Source of the DNA: Phoronis australis
Taxonomy: Eukaryota > Phoronida > Phoronidae
Direction: 5' to 3'
NCBI GenBank assembly: GCA_002633005.1
Contig: NMRA01000135.1
Coordinates: forward strand, 741,681 to 805,680
DNA length: 64,000 nucleotides
This document shows, in pieces, positions 11,401 through 21,714 of the stretch. The notes under the pieces are model-generated. The model made no database searches. It was not told where the DNA came from and saw nothing but the letters and a program-made list of their open reading frames with translations. Position 1 is the first letter of the stretch. Every line of letters starts with the position of its first letter. A program made the position numbers and the translations under genes.

Positions 11401-12770
11401 CGTTTCATTGTGCGTCCTGTTTTAAAATGAATTATTATCACCCTAACCAATGTTTCCGTCTTGCAATAAAGCTAATTGACTGGGCACCGAGACCGTGTGA
11501 GCACATGCTAATTCAGTGTGTTGCTGTGAAACACATTATAACTCGATGTTATATACTATGGTCAGATGTTCAAGGGGGAATTTTTATTTAGATATTCATA
11601 TAAAATGTTCGAATCAGTGTTATTGTACAACTTTTGCCCTGACGGTTCTGTGGAAGGGAGCATGACAGCGTTTTCCCGTTTAGTGACTTTACCAGATGAA
11701 GGTGGCTCTGATAGTATAATAACATCTAGCTTCTTTGTTAACTGCCAAGCACCGTATTCTGTCTGTTATGACAACAGGCACGCCAATTATATATCAGGCT
11801 TATTACAGACCACGTTTGAACACCGTCAAACCCAGAGTGAATTGGTACATTCGGAAAGAATAGATCAGCGTAACTTCGGTTGCAGTTGGGCGATTTTGGC
11901 GATTCAAAAAATAAACATGATCATCATTTGACGTGGATTTCTGAAATGCTATTGGTTTATGTTCAAATATTTTATAACTTAACTTTTACTTTTAACAGCA
12001 CAGCCCAGTCAGACTAGATACGATCTTATTGAAGATTAGTTCAATTATCGAACAAAAGAGAGTTGGCCCTCCAACCCTGAATGCCTGAATGAAGTCAATC
12101 AGTAGTGTAAGATATTGGCTACAGGGATAAACTTCTCAACTTGATGTTGGGCTATAGAACCGAACGAGTTGGGAGCAACGGGAAAACGCCGCCTTTTATG
12201 TACAACCAAAGGTGTAATTTTGCATAATGAGGGCCTTGATTTGCATAATGTATGCAAATTGACAATGTATTTACCAAAACAATCGCACTATTAAATTCCT
12301 TGACCATGAAAAATGGATAAAATTATCTGGCTGCAGCGCTTGGTAAGGAAATTATAAGCAAAAATAGAATTTTGCATAATGGCGACCTTAATTTGCATAT
12401 TTTAAAAAATGCTTAAGATTTGCGAATGGTCACAACCCTAAATAATGATTAATTATGCTTAAGCTACATGAAACAACAAAGAAAAAACTTTATTCGGCAT
12501 ATCCAGGTTAAGTAAAAAACAGCATTTGTCTCCCGGTCTATGAAAGCAAACTGCAGCCACCATTTTGCATCAAGAGTAGGTCACAACTAAAAAAGCTACT
12601 CTCATTCAAAAACAATAGCAAACCAGTTTCCTTCAAATTAGTTTGAACACATTCCTCAAAACACCCACACATATATCTTTTACTTAAATTCTAGGCACTA
12701 CAAAATGCCCGTGGCTGCAGCTTGACTATTGGATCAGTGCTACTTTCAGCCACCGTCTTTGCTACCGTAG
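11401..12770. other. Intergenic stretch with duplicated TTTGCATAATG motif
   Basis: A 121-codon ORF at 11566-11931 (+) has no recognisable domain or signal peptide and I do not call it. At 12215-12260 and 12370-12410 a block TTTTGCATAATG-GG-CTT-ATTTGCATA occurs twice. Confidence 0.35.
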
Positions 12771-12773
12771 ACA

Positions 12774-12835
12774 TTGAAGTTAGTTGGTTGCCATCCAACA
12801 ACCAATAGCTGCCCCACCTACTCGTCAAATCGTAA
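12774..12835 (-). repeat. Single reverse copy of the GGTTG/CAACC repeat
   Basis: GTTGGTTGCCATCCAACAA followed by CCAATAGCTGCCCCACCT is the reverse complement of the unit that forms the arrays at 14860, 15890 and 21500. Confidence 0.65.
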
Positions 12836-14855
12836 AACGAAAAGACAAAAGTCAGTTGGAGCAAAGACACGGTCTCTGGTTGGGGCCTTAGTTGGTTGGG
12901 TGGCACTGAACAGTTATAATGCGGCCGCAGCCAATTTGCAATCTCAAAGTATCAAAATCCAGGGACAGGCGAGGCTTGGGGCATTTTCAGGTAGGCATTG
13001 CATGTACACTCGGTGAATGTGAATTGTGGCTTACATTTGTAAACATGTTGAGAACGAGAAAAGACTCCAGTTCCTTGGCTGTAGCTGCACTCTTCTTTAA
13101 GATGGCGGACCCTGTTGTACTTTAGCGAAATATGGGACGTGTGGTAGGCCTACCTGCAGAAACGTCAGTGACGTACATCCGCCGACGTACATTAAGGACT
13201 GGAATCGCGCCTCCACTTGAAATTTAGAAGCATTCACAAGAGAAACTCAGTAATATGTAGCAGTACCTACGATGATAAAGCATCACCCATGTGAATCGGC
13301 ACATACATGTGCACAAACGGATCCAATAACAACACAAGCAACAGTGACATTGAGCAGTGTGCCAAAACACTGAGGCCTCTTGATTTGAACCGTTGGATCC
13401 AGGCCAAACTCGCCGGTCAAGCAAACATATTTCCAGTGCCGAATAATTAAGATTTTAAAAATGGTGCCGTATGACAAACCGGAGAAACACTCGTTCGAGT
13501 TTCCAGAAAAAGAATAATCGGACGGAAAGAGCGTCGCTGCTCCCAACAAGTGTTATCGTACTTCAACCACGGATTCTCTGTTCAGTATTCTGTGTTCTCC
13601 CTTCATCTTTTTGTTGTAGAGTGCAACTAATCCAGTATCACGAAAAAAAATTTGCAAAGACAGAAATCTTGAATTCGAATCTGAATTCGGCCCGGACACT
13701 CAGGTCATTCACGCGTGCGCGTGCCACGTAATTAAGTAAAACCACTCTGACGCTGAAAAACATTGGATACGTTGAAAAGTCGTGTTCAACTGGCGTATTT
13801 GTAGGGAATAGCATTAGGTGATTTACTAAATCCGTGAATAATGTTCAGTCAAAATTAGAGCCAGGTTTTGAATCACTGCCGATGCCGCCCAGGCTTTTTC
13901 TAGTTTCGTGAACGGAATAAAAATGTGTTGATTGCTTTTCTTTACAAAACTGGCAGATCACTTTCACGATATGCCACAAATAACACTGTACATGTAGATG
14001 CACATTTTTACTATATAATACTAGGACTATCAACTCCCAGATATTTATCATGCTCGGACTCACACGGGCTGCAATGATCAATCTGGCCAATCCTGTTACC
14101 TCTATGAATCCCACATCATTATTAAATATGTCCCAGTCAGTTTGCTGGGTAATCAGGTGAGAGATAGAAACTGAAGAAAAACTGACCCACCTTGTCTATC
14201 AGGTTTTAAATAATATTAAGTTCTTAGTTTACAATTTTGATATAAACCACTTCGGATTGGTTTAAAACATGATTGAATAATTGAAACACCAAATATGTTA
14301 ATAGTGAATAATGAATTAAACCAAAGACATCTTGAAATTCAAAACAATTGAATTGATGATTCACGACATAATCTACATGTACTGACTTCACAAATGAAAC
14401 TGACAGCAAAAAAATGTTATAACTATAATTAAACTAGTAGTTTTACCATTCATTGGTATCCTTGAATTCTTTTTGCAAAACCAAAAAATCCAATGAAGTA
14501 GAGTGTTAAGTGACTGACCAGCTGACAGATCAACAACAACTGAAGAATGTTCATGCAGCCTGTAAAACTGCTCACTTCTTATTGAGGTTTTGTAACTTTC
14601 GCTGGAGTATTGTACCCTTTGATCAAATGATTCTTGCCTGATGACTGTGAAGACTTTTTACAATAAGATTCAAGGAAGCTAAATGTTATGTTTGGTACAA
14701 GGTCACGATTACCCAGCACATAGAAGGCTGCCATCACTGTAAACAGGAAGTAGTTAAACGTGTTACCATCGCTTTGGATTTCCTATTAATATTCATGAGG
14801 TAATATTAAGAATACACCACCACTGATCAGGTGGGTCAATTATTTCATTGTTGTT
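12836..14855. other. Intergenic stretch, nothing recognised
   Basis: Several overlapping short ORFs on both strands (13224-13731, 13845-14114) without domains or splice-site support. TAGGCCTA-type palindrome at 13147. Confidence 0.35.
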
Positions 14856-14859
14856 AGGA

Positions 14860-15205
14860 TGCAACCAACGAACTCACAGTCTGTCACTTATATCACAATC
14901 TAATTACTCACCAGATGGAGCAGCTATTGCATGTGAGTTGGCAGGCAACCAACTCAATCTCATTCGCCATATATTATGTTTCCACCCAAAGGTGGGGCAA
15001 GCTGTTGGTTGTTAGTTTGTAACCAACCGACTAACAATCAGTCAGCACATTTTGTTACTACCACCAGTTGGGACAGCTATTGGATGTTAGTTGGCAACCA
15101 ACTCACTCACTGTCTGTCTATGATCACATTCAAAATCCTTACCAGATGGATTAGCTATTTGTTGTTAGTTGGCAACCAACTAACTCACTCCCAGTCACGG
15201 TAAGG
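14860..15205. repeat. Array of the about 77-bp GGTTG/CAACC repeat, four copies
   Basis: The core AGCTATTGG-TGTTAGTTGGCAACCAACTCA recurs near 14918, 14995, 15071 and 15148, a period of about 76-77 bp, each preceded by a CCACC/ACCAG-TGG-GC block. The core has an internal inverted repeat (TTGGTTG ... GGCAACCAA). Other arrays or copies lie at 15890, 21500, 48580 and, reversed, 12774 and 49265. Confidence 0.8.
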
Positions 15206-15889
15206 TGCACTCAACATTTTTGCCAGGTCGAGTCAGCTCCAACAGTTAGGTCCACAGGATGTACAAAACCTGAACATTTGAATGGGCGTAAAATCTATTG
15301 AAACTGATTAGAAATTCAATTTTCCACCTTTTACGACTACCGGAAATGCAGCCAGTTACTTGAAAAAAAAACCAGCCAATGCGCCAAACCAGCAGTTTTC
15401 ACCCCAAAACCACCATTTGCGTGCGATTACTAAGAACGTACTGAGAAACAGCGCATTCGCACTACAAAACACTCCAGATTCCAGTAATCAGGTAAAAAGT
15501 GGGTGTCGAACTAAGCCAGTTTTTCACAAGATTAGTCCAAAGAGCCAGAAGGGTACCTGACTGAATTTCTTGCTGAATTTCAATTTCCCACTTGCAAGCA
15601 GTGAGGTTTAAGTAAGCCACGGCTGAGCAAAAAGTGGGTCAAGGGGTTAACAGCTGACAATCTTTCACTCAGAACAGATTAAGAAATCAAGCTAATGCCA
15701 TTCGTAGCCTTGACATGCAGCACAGAACTTGAAATGTTCAGCCAAACCAGCAGGCGCCAAGTCACTGAAATTGGGGAGCTAAATTCAACTGTGGCTAAAA
15801 ACTATTGAATGCCACCTAAGCACTTATCTTTCTTTCCACCAGGTAATGATTGTCAGATCGCAACTAACTAGTAACTCCGGCAATGTTTC

Positions 15890-16150
15890 TGGTCACGATC
15901 TAATATTCCTCGCCAGGTGGTGTAACTATTAGTAATTATTTGGCAACCAACCATCTCACTCCCAGTAAATACTCTTCTTTTTTCCACCAGGTGGGGCAAT
16001 TATTGGTTGCTAGCTGGCAACCTAACTCATCTGACTCTTAGATGGTTTGGACTTCAGCACAAGGTGGAGCAGCGATTGGTTGTTAGATGGCAACCAACCA
16101 ATGCAAACTCGGTCTGCACTCATGTTTTCCGCCTTCTAGGTGGCCGGGAC
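15890..16150. repeat. Array of the GGTTG/CAACC repeat, three copies
   Basis: CCAGGTGG-G--ACTATTRG...TTGGCAACCAACC units near 15912, 15987 and 16060. Part of the segment that is duplicated at 21500-21690. Confidence 0.75.
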
Positions 16151-16928
16151 AGAAATTTTAACTTGAACAATATTTACAAGGGTGAGTTGTCGCCTCTCCA
16201 AAACTAAACTCATTGAGCAACTCCCATCGGTGTCAGGAACTCTTGTCGATTCTTCAACGTACGGAAACCGCCAGCGAAACATTCATTCAAATAAGACAAA
16301 TTTTGCGGAGGAAAAATTATCAGGATTAAGTTTTATTCCTGTCCACAAGTTGTGAAATGGAACAACTGCCGTCATTTCAATAGTTTTCAGCTATTGCTCG
16401 ATTTTCATCACCCAGTTTCTGTGTCAGTTAGCACACGTTGCTAATAGCCTTTGACCGCCATTCTTTAATAAATCATTTATTCGCAAGAAGTATGTGCGGG
16501 ACAGTCACCTGATGTATGCGTCATTCCAAATATGGCAAAAGCATTCACCTGCCATACAGCTGTATATGGATTTTCAAAAAGGTACATCATGAAACACATT
16601 GCTGTTGGTAACATATTGGTGCATCAGTTTATTTCAATTTTCTCTTTTCTTTTGATTTCAGGAAAATGCGTGTTTACATTCACCCGTGTCGTTGAAATGC
16701 GGTCAATGTTTTTCTATTTCCAGTCCTGTTATGTGCTCAATGTGTTGTTATTTAAACAACTCATTGCACACGAGGTGTTGCAGGCTCAGGAACGTTACAA
16801 GCTTTTCAAAAAACTTGCGGAAACGCTAAATATAATCATGCGTGAAAGTGAGTTGTTTTCGTTCTTGGTGATTTAATGTAATTTGAATCTCATACAACCT
16901 GTCTCACTAACAAGTTACGTCAGTCCGT

Positions 16929-17560
16929 CTACCTGTTCACCAATTCTTGAACGGAGATAACGGGCTGGAAAGTCAATGCTGTAAAAAACCGTCCAAGAAA
17001 AATTTGATTCGGACTTCTTACTTTTGTGGAATTGGTCTTAAGTTCTCCCCTAGCGAAATCAAAATTGGTTTCTGTCCTCTGAAAGTACAGACAGTTCATT
17101 ATAGCTTGATACCAGGCTGTGTAAGTTGACTTGTCACGGCGTGTCATTTAACGCATCGAGCATGATCTCGGAGAATTACGAAGAGTCAGTCTTGCAAGTC
17201 CAGAAATAGCTTCTCGTCAGAGTAATGAAGAAGTTGAAACCAATTTCATAGCAGTAAGTTATCCAAATCAAAAGTTCACTTCTTTGACGAAAAGGGTTTT
17301 GCAGTCGCTTTAATTTTGCGATGGATGATCATGAAATGACCCAGGCAAGAAAATCGCTGGAGTCGCAACTGTCCTCGCCAGTTAGCTTAGCCTTTAAAAA
17401 CACATGCTGTAACAGAAAATCACATTTCATATTTATTTGTTCAACTTCCTGGTTCATTTTTAGGTTTAAGCAATATCCCGCAAAGATTTTTAGAACACTT
17501 TTCCTCAATTTGTATTTGGCGCTCCGGCCCGTGCTTTTTTGAAGAGGTGTGTTTATCAAA
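16929..17560 (-). repeat. Copy-1-specific repeat block, inverted relative of 60540-61120
   Basis: Its minus strand encodes MTRRDKSTYTAW..., 72 codons (17147-16929). The plus strand at 60901-61116 encodes MTRRDKSTYRAS..., 71 codons, with matching blocks RTETNFD, TNST and LTFQ-VISVQEL. Outside the ORF the match continues (TTAATTTTGC at 17310 against GCAAAATTAAAG at 60729). Two diverged copies keep the frame open, so a small gene is possible, but I recognise no family. Confidence 0.55.
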
Positions 17561-18458
17561 CATTTAATAAGGGGAGACAATATTACCTGTAGTGCGAGAC
17601 TGAACAGAAGGGCATCGGGTTTAAAACTTAATTTCGTTCAGATTCTAAAAGGTAATCAAGCCGAAAAGGGTCCCGGAAATTGATATCATATGTTATGCAA
17701 CCAGAACCCCTTCCTTAAAATATATTTTATTTCCCCGCGTCATATTTATCCCCACTTCTCTGGTTTTGAGCAGGTCGGTCGGTTGCTGAAACCTGTTGTT
17801 ATATTTTTTGGTGCGCTCACTTTTGTTTCTTATGTTGAAAAATAAATATTTGAGGCCTCCTGAAAATACTTGTTCGTTGCAATAGCCCAGGAAAATTACA
17901 CATCCGAATAAAACGCGTGTTAATTTTTGTTAAACTACATTATGTTTTAATATTAGTGGATGTTATTAGACAAAGTTGCTGGCATATCAAGAGAAGCCAA
18001 TAACATTCTCTTGTATAAAACGCCTGTACACATGTAGCTCAACATTCATGTATTTATACCACATATCAAAGTTTTGAAATCCACATTTTTCGTCACTTGC
18101 AGTAACTGTGTCACATGACCGTTCATCAGCCTAGGTTCTTACAAGGACACGTGACACCCAAGGACGTATCAAGACATATGCAGTATGATTTAAAGGCGAA
18201 GGCAACCTTTTTCCATGTCATTTTGAGCTAAAATAAGGTTGGTTGGTCATCCTAGACATATTTTCCACTTAGTTACAGGTTTTCGTAATTTTATTAATTA
18301 ATCGTCCGCTACTCCGGAAGTGACGTTTTAGGAGGCAAGCATTTCGCGCCAATTTCTTTTCATATAGTCTGACTGTGAGAGCTGCCGAGTCAGTCATTGT
18401 TCTACCTCGGTTGTGTTAAGTTCCGTCGTCGTTTGCTTTCATTTACTAGTCAGTCAAC

Positions 18459-18790
18459 ATGCCACACTGTTGCTGCGTACCAGGATGTACTAATTATCGG
18501 CACACGCGCGCTTTGGGAGTACCTTTGCATCGCTTTCCGATGGATGACACACTTCACCGTACTTGGCTCGTTCGTGTGAAGAACGCAGCGTTACCCGTCC
18601 ACGCAACGTACAAAGCAGTTGAGAATTACCGTGTGTGTGGCAAGCACTTTCTGCCGTCCGATTACGAAAGGGATTTGTACGCTGAACTGATGAAGGTCCC
18701 TGCGAAACAACGTCTGAAGAAGGATGCCATTCCGTCTGTGTTGATTCCCGGCAGTGCCCCGTCAGTCGCCACCCCAGAGAAGTGCGTTTT
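18459..18790 (+). CDS. THAP-domain protein of Kolobok copy A (frameshifted after the THAP domain)
   Basis: MPHCCCVPGCTNYRH at the start gives the C-x4-C pair. HRFPMDD, RTWLVRV (invariant Trp), YRVCGKHFLPSDY (C-x2-H-F) and AIPSVLIPG (invariant Pro) complete a full THAP zinc finger of about 90 residues, the DNA-binding module of P- and Kolobok-type transposases. The same frame then runs to a stop at 18911, but homology with copy B continues in another frame (KREASQAVASTVTGASGGT) from about 18790, so a frameshift has occurred there. The next part is called separately at 18970. The intact THAP with no nuclease suggests a DNA-binding-only product at best. Confidence 0.65.
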
Positions 18791-18969
18791 TGAAGCGAGA
18801 AGCCTCGCAAGCTGTGGCCAGTACAGTGACTGGAGCCAGTGGAGGCACTTCATCTACTGTCACCCGTGCCTCCGAACGTACCCCAGAGCGTGCAATTCCT
18901 GGAACCAGTAGCGATTCGCCCTGTGCTGTTTTCTCCAGCCCCTAGCCTCTAAGCAGCCCTGCAGCGATA

Positions 18970-19260
18970 TTGAGTAGTGGGAGTGATTACAGGCTCAGTT
19001 CGACACCCAGTGAACAGGACAGTTCGTCGTCCAGTGAACAGATCGGTGAGCCAAACTTTGGTAAGATTATTGTGGACTTGTCTAAAGTGTTGGAGCTATT
19101 TAGAAGGTGCCAAGTGTGTGGCGAGGGAGTCACACGACACGATGTAAGCAGTTTGGGTGCTCATGTCACCATCCAGTGGGAGTGTGTCGCGGGACACTCT
19201 GGCAAGTGGGACAGTTGTTCCTCTGTCCGTGGTATGCCGGAGGTCCACTTAACCATGTCT
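18970..19260 (+). pseudogene. Continuation of the THAP gene: zinc motif typical of THAP transposase relatives
   Basis: A Ser-rich linker is followed by IIVDLSKVLELFRRCQVCG, then HVTIQWECVAGHSGKW and SSVRGMP. The order LELF-C-x2-C ... W-C-x3-H-x3-W ... GMP matches the zinc-binding segment found after the THAP domain in many transposon-derived invertebrate proteins. It is separated from the THAP part by a frameshift near 18790 and by stops near 18945, so the gene is broken. After about 19255 the frame is merely antisense to the ballast ORF; the true C-terminal catalytic part is missing. Confidence 0.5.
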
Positions 19261-19556
19261 AGTAGTGGCTTGGCCTCGTCGAACTCTGAACAGCACAAGC
19301 ATTCCATTGAGGTAGGCACAACAACGCACACAGTGCATTTGCACCAATATGTGTCACCACGTCTGTCCTCAGTAGCCGCCTCGTTTCTTTCAACAGCTGC
19401 CTGTGCCTGTGTGTACTCTGCCTCGTTATACTCGGGCTCAAACACGTACCCACCCACTGGATGTCCGTGAAAAAAATCCTCGTCACCACTGCTGTGAACA
19501 AGGTCTCCGTCACTCACACTACTGTCACTGTGATACGGGTCACCGACTCCAGCCAT
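19161..19556 (-). CDS. P2X7-ballast-like Cys-rich ORF, transposon copy A
   Basis: 132 codons beginning MAGVGDPYHSDSS. An acidic region (SGDEDFF, EPEYNEAEY) is followed by a helix (AQAQAAVERNEA) and then YWCKCTVCVVVPTSMECLCC. The series W-C-x-C-x2-C ... PT-x3-C-x-CC is the zinc-cysteine cluster of the intracellular ballast domain found at the C-terminus of vertebrate P2X7 receptors and in many invertebrate proteins. The usual C-terminal half (HPGF ... LN-W) is absent. The last 30 or so codons lie antisense to the conserved zinc segment of the opposing gene and may be read-through. Copy B holds the same ORF intact, at about 90% identity. Confidence 0.6.
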   Translation of the reverse strand: MAGVGDPYHSDSSVSDGDLVHSSGDEDFFHGHPVGGYVFEPEYNEAEYTQAQAAVERNEAATEDRRGDTYWCKCTVCVVVPTSMECLCCSEFDEAKPLLDMVKWTSGIPRTEEQLSHLPECPATHSHWMVT

Positions 19557-19959
19557 TTTCAGCTTACAACACACTAACCAACCTTATTTTAGCTCAAAAT
19601 GACATGAAAAAGGTTGCCTTCGCCTCGCCAACCTTTTTTCATCATGATGTCATTTTGAGCTAAAATAAGGTTGGTTGGTTATCCTAGACATATTTTCCAC
19701 TTAATTACAGCTTTTCGCAACTTTATTAATTACTCGTCCTCTACTCCGGAAGTGACGTTTTAGGAGGCAAGCGTTTCCCGCCACTTGGTTTTGCGTTGAG
19801 TTTACCGTGCGAATCTGTTCTATTCTACTTTTGTTTTGTGCTGTTTTCAACAATTGTCGCCACCACTTTCCATCGGCGAGTATTCTGCGGCAAGATAGGT
19901 TAGTAGAGAACTCAACTACGTTGGATTTAGGGATTGTTTAGTGTCGTTGTAAGCTGAAA

Positions 19960-20355
19960 ATGGCTGGAGTCGGTGACCCGTATCACAGTGACAGTAGTGT
20001 GAGTGACGGAGACCTTGTTCACAGCAGTGGTGACGAGGAATTTTTTCACGGACATTCAGTGGGTGAGTTCATGTTTGAGCCTGAGTATAACGAGGCAGAG
20101 TACGCACAGGCACAGGCAGCTGTTGAGAGAAACGAGGCGGATACTGAGGACAGACGTTGTGACACATCTTGGTGCAAATGCACTGTGTGCGTTGTTATGC
20201 CAACCTCAATGGAATGCTTGTGCTGTTCAGAGTTCGACGAGGCCAAGCCACTACTGGACACGGTTAAGTGGACCTCCGGCATACCACGGACAGAGGAACA
20301 ACTGTCCAACTTGCCAGAGTGTCTCGCGACACACTCCCATTGGATGGTGACCTGA
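19960..20355 (+). CDS. P2X7-ballast-like Cys-rich ORF, transposon copy B
   Basis: 131-residue ORF starting MAGVGDPYHSDSS, with acidic repeats, AQAQAAVERNEA, then SWCKCTVCVVMPTSMECLCC. It is the intact relative of the minus-strand ORF in copy A. The Cys cluster W-C-x-C-x2-C and MPT-x3-C-x-CC is that of the P2X7 ballast domain family, which binds zinc; the domain's C-terminal half is not encoded here. GATGGTGACC at 20344 could be a splice donor that once led to the missing half. It has its own 5' region of 170 bp between terminal repeat and ATG. Role in the element is unknown. Confidence 0.6.
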   Translation: MAGVGDPYHSDSSVSDGDLVHSSGDEEFFHGHSVGEFMFEPEYNEAEYAQAQAAVERNEADTEDRRCDTSWCKCTVCVVMPTSMECLCCSEFDEAKPLLDTVKWTSGIPRTEEQLSNLPECLATHSHWMVT

Positions 20356-20420
20356 GCACCCAAACTGCTTACATCGTGTCGTGTGACTCCCTCGCCACAC
20401 ACCTGGTACCTTCTAAATAG

Positions 20421-21024
20421 CTACAACACTTTAGACAAGTCCACAATAAACTTATCAAAATTTGGCTCACCGATCTGTTCACTGGACGGCGAACTGTCCT
20501 CTTCACTGGGTGTGGAACTGGGCCTGTAATCACTCCCACTACTCAGAGGCTCTGGGCTGGAGAAAACAGCACAGGGCGAATCACTACTGGTTCCAGGAAT
20601 GGTACGCTCTGGGGTACGTTCGGAGGCACGGGTGACAGTGGATGAAGTGCCTCCACTGGCTCCAGTCACTGTACTGGCCACAGCTCGCGAGGCTTCTCTC
20701 TTCAAAAACGCACTTCTCGGGGGTGGCGACGGGGCACTCGGCCGGGAATCAACACAGACGGAATGGCATCCTTCTTCAGGCGTTGTTTCGCAGCGACTTT
20801 CATCAGTTCAGCGTACAAATCCCTTTCGTAATCGGACGGCTGAAAGTGCATGCCACACACACGGTAATTCTCGACTGCTTTGTACGTTGCGTGGACGGGT
20901 AACGCTGGGTTCTTCACACGAACGAGCCAAGTACGGCGAAGTGTGTCATCCATCGGAAAGCGAATCTAAGGTACTCCCAAAGCGCGCGTGATTAGTACAT
21001 CCCGGTACGCAGCAACAGTGTGGC
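20421..21024 (-). pseudogene. THAP-domain gene of Kolobok copy B, frameshifted
   Basis: Reverse complement of the THAP gene in copy A. ATG at 21024 (CATGCCACACTGTTGCTGC on the minus strand) begins the THAP domain. DDTLRRTWLVRVKNPALP and YRVCGMHFQPSDY carry the invariant Trp and C-x2-H-F. The frame continues to about 20702, then shifts to KREASRAVASTVTGASGGT and runs to VDLSKVL, followed by a stop (TAG where copy A has GAG, Glu). Two lesions or more make it non-functional beyond the THAP domain. Confidence 0.6.
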
Positions 21025-21499
21025 ATGTTGACTGACTAGTAAATGAAAGCAAACGACGACGTAACTTAACACAACCGAGGTAGAACAACGACTGACTCGG
21101 CAGCTCTCACAGTCAGACTATATGAAAAGAAATTGGCGCGAAATGCTTGCCTCCTAAAACTTCTCTTCCGGAGTAGGGGACGAGTAATTAACAAAATTAC
21201 GAAAAGCTGTAATTAAATGGAAAACATGTCTAGGATAACCAACCAACCTTATTTTAGCTCAAAATGACATGAAAAAAGGTCGTCTCCGCCTTTAAGTAAG
21301 TCACGGCTGAGCAAAAAGTGGGTCAAGGGGTCAACAGCTGACAATCGATCGTTCACTCAGAACAGATTGAAAATTCAAGCAAATGCTATTCGTAGCCTTC
21401 ACGTGCAGCACAGAACTTGAAATGCCCAGCCAACCCAGCAGGCGCCAGGTTTTAATGAAAGTGGGGAGTTAAATGCAACTGTGGCTAAAAAAATTATTG

Positions 21500-21690
21500 A
21501 GTGCTCATCTTTTTTCCACCAGGTGGGGTACGTAGTTGCTGTCTGGTAACCAACTATCTCGCCATTTGACTCGTAGATGGTTTGAACTTCAGCACCAGGT
21601 AGAGTAACTATTGGTTGTTGGTTGGCAACCAATCAACTCACAGTCGGTCTGCACTCCTTTTGCTTCCACCTTCTAGGTGGCCTGAGCAGA
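21500..21690. repeat. Array of the GGTTG/CAACC repeat in duplication copy 2
   Basis: Units CCACCAGGTGGGGTACGT...GGTAACCAACTA and GGTAGAGTAACTATTGGTTG...GGCAACCAATCAACTCA. Collinear with 15890-16150. Confidence 0.7.
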
Positions 21691-21714
21691 TATTTAACTG
21701 CAGCAATATTTCAT

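Larger units (their letters stand above)
15605..18193 (+). repeat. Tandem segmental duplication, copy 1
   Basis: Collinear with 21292-24775. Matching blocks include CACGGCTGAGCAAAAAG (15618 / 21301), AGCAGGCGCCA (15750 / 21438), TCTCCAAAACTAAACTCA (16194 / 21954), ATGAAACACATTGCTGTTGG (16588 / 22484), TAATCAAGCCGAAAAG (17653 / 22795) and CGTATCAAGACATATGC (18164 / 24749). Copy 1 has about 725 bp at 16920-17645 that copy 2 lacks, while copy 2 has gained a retrotransposon and a 285-bp insert. ORFs in it (16532-16876 and others) show no domain. Confidence 0.85.
18194..19625 (+). mobile_element. Kolobok-like DNA transposon, copy A (non-autonomous)
   Basis: Starts AGGCGAAGGCAACC directly after TTAA (18190-18193) and ends GGTTGCCTTCGCCT. 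TTAA target duplications, AGG termini and a THAP-domain protein are the hallmarks of the Kolobok superfamily. It carries a THAP ORF reading right from 18459 and a ballast-domain ORF reading left from 19556, meeting tail to tail. Compared with copy B, about 270 bp of the right inverted terminal region (outside the last 50 bp or so) has been lost. No catalytic transposase domain is present. Confidence 0.75.
19626..21291 (-). mobile_element. Kolobok-like DNA transposon, copy B (inverted relative to A)
   Basis: Reverse-complement copy of A with both long inverted terminal regions: 19650-19790 matches the reverse complement of 21130-21275 over about 140 bp, including GTCATTTTGAGCTAAAATAA, GTTGGTTATCCTAGACAT and TTTTAGGAGGCAAGC. 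It ends CGTCTCCGCCT directly before TTAA (21292-21295). The left terminus abuts copy A at 19625 and lacks its outermost bases and TTAA, so A and B share outer TTAA sites and may have moved or rearranged as one unit. Confidence 0.75.

Noticed and set aside
11566-11931. 121-codon ORF as a gene
   Set aside because: No domain, signal peptide, membrane segment, splice context or conserved copy seen.
19161-19470. Plus-strand extension of the THAP gene beyond RGMPEVHL
   Set aside because: From about 19255 it is simply antisense to the ballast ORF; no expected transposase motifs follow.
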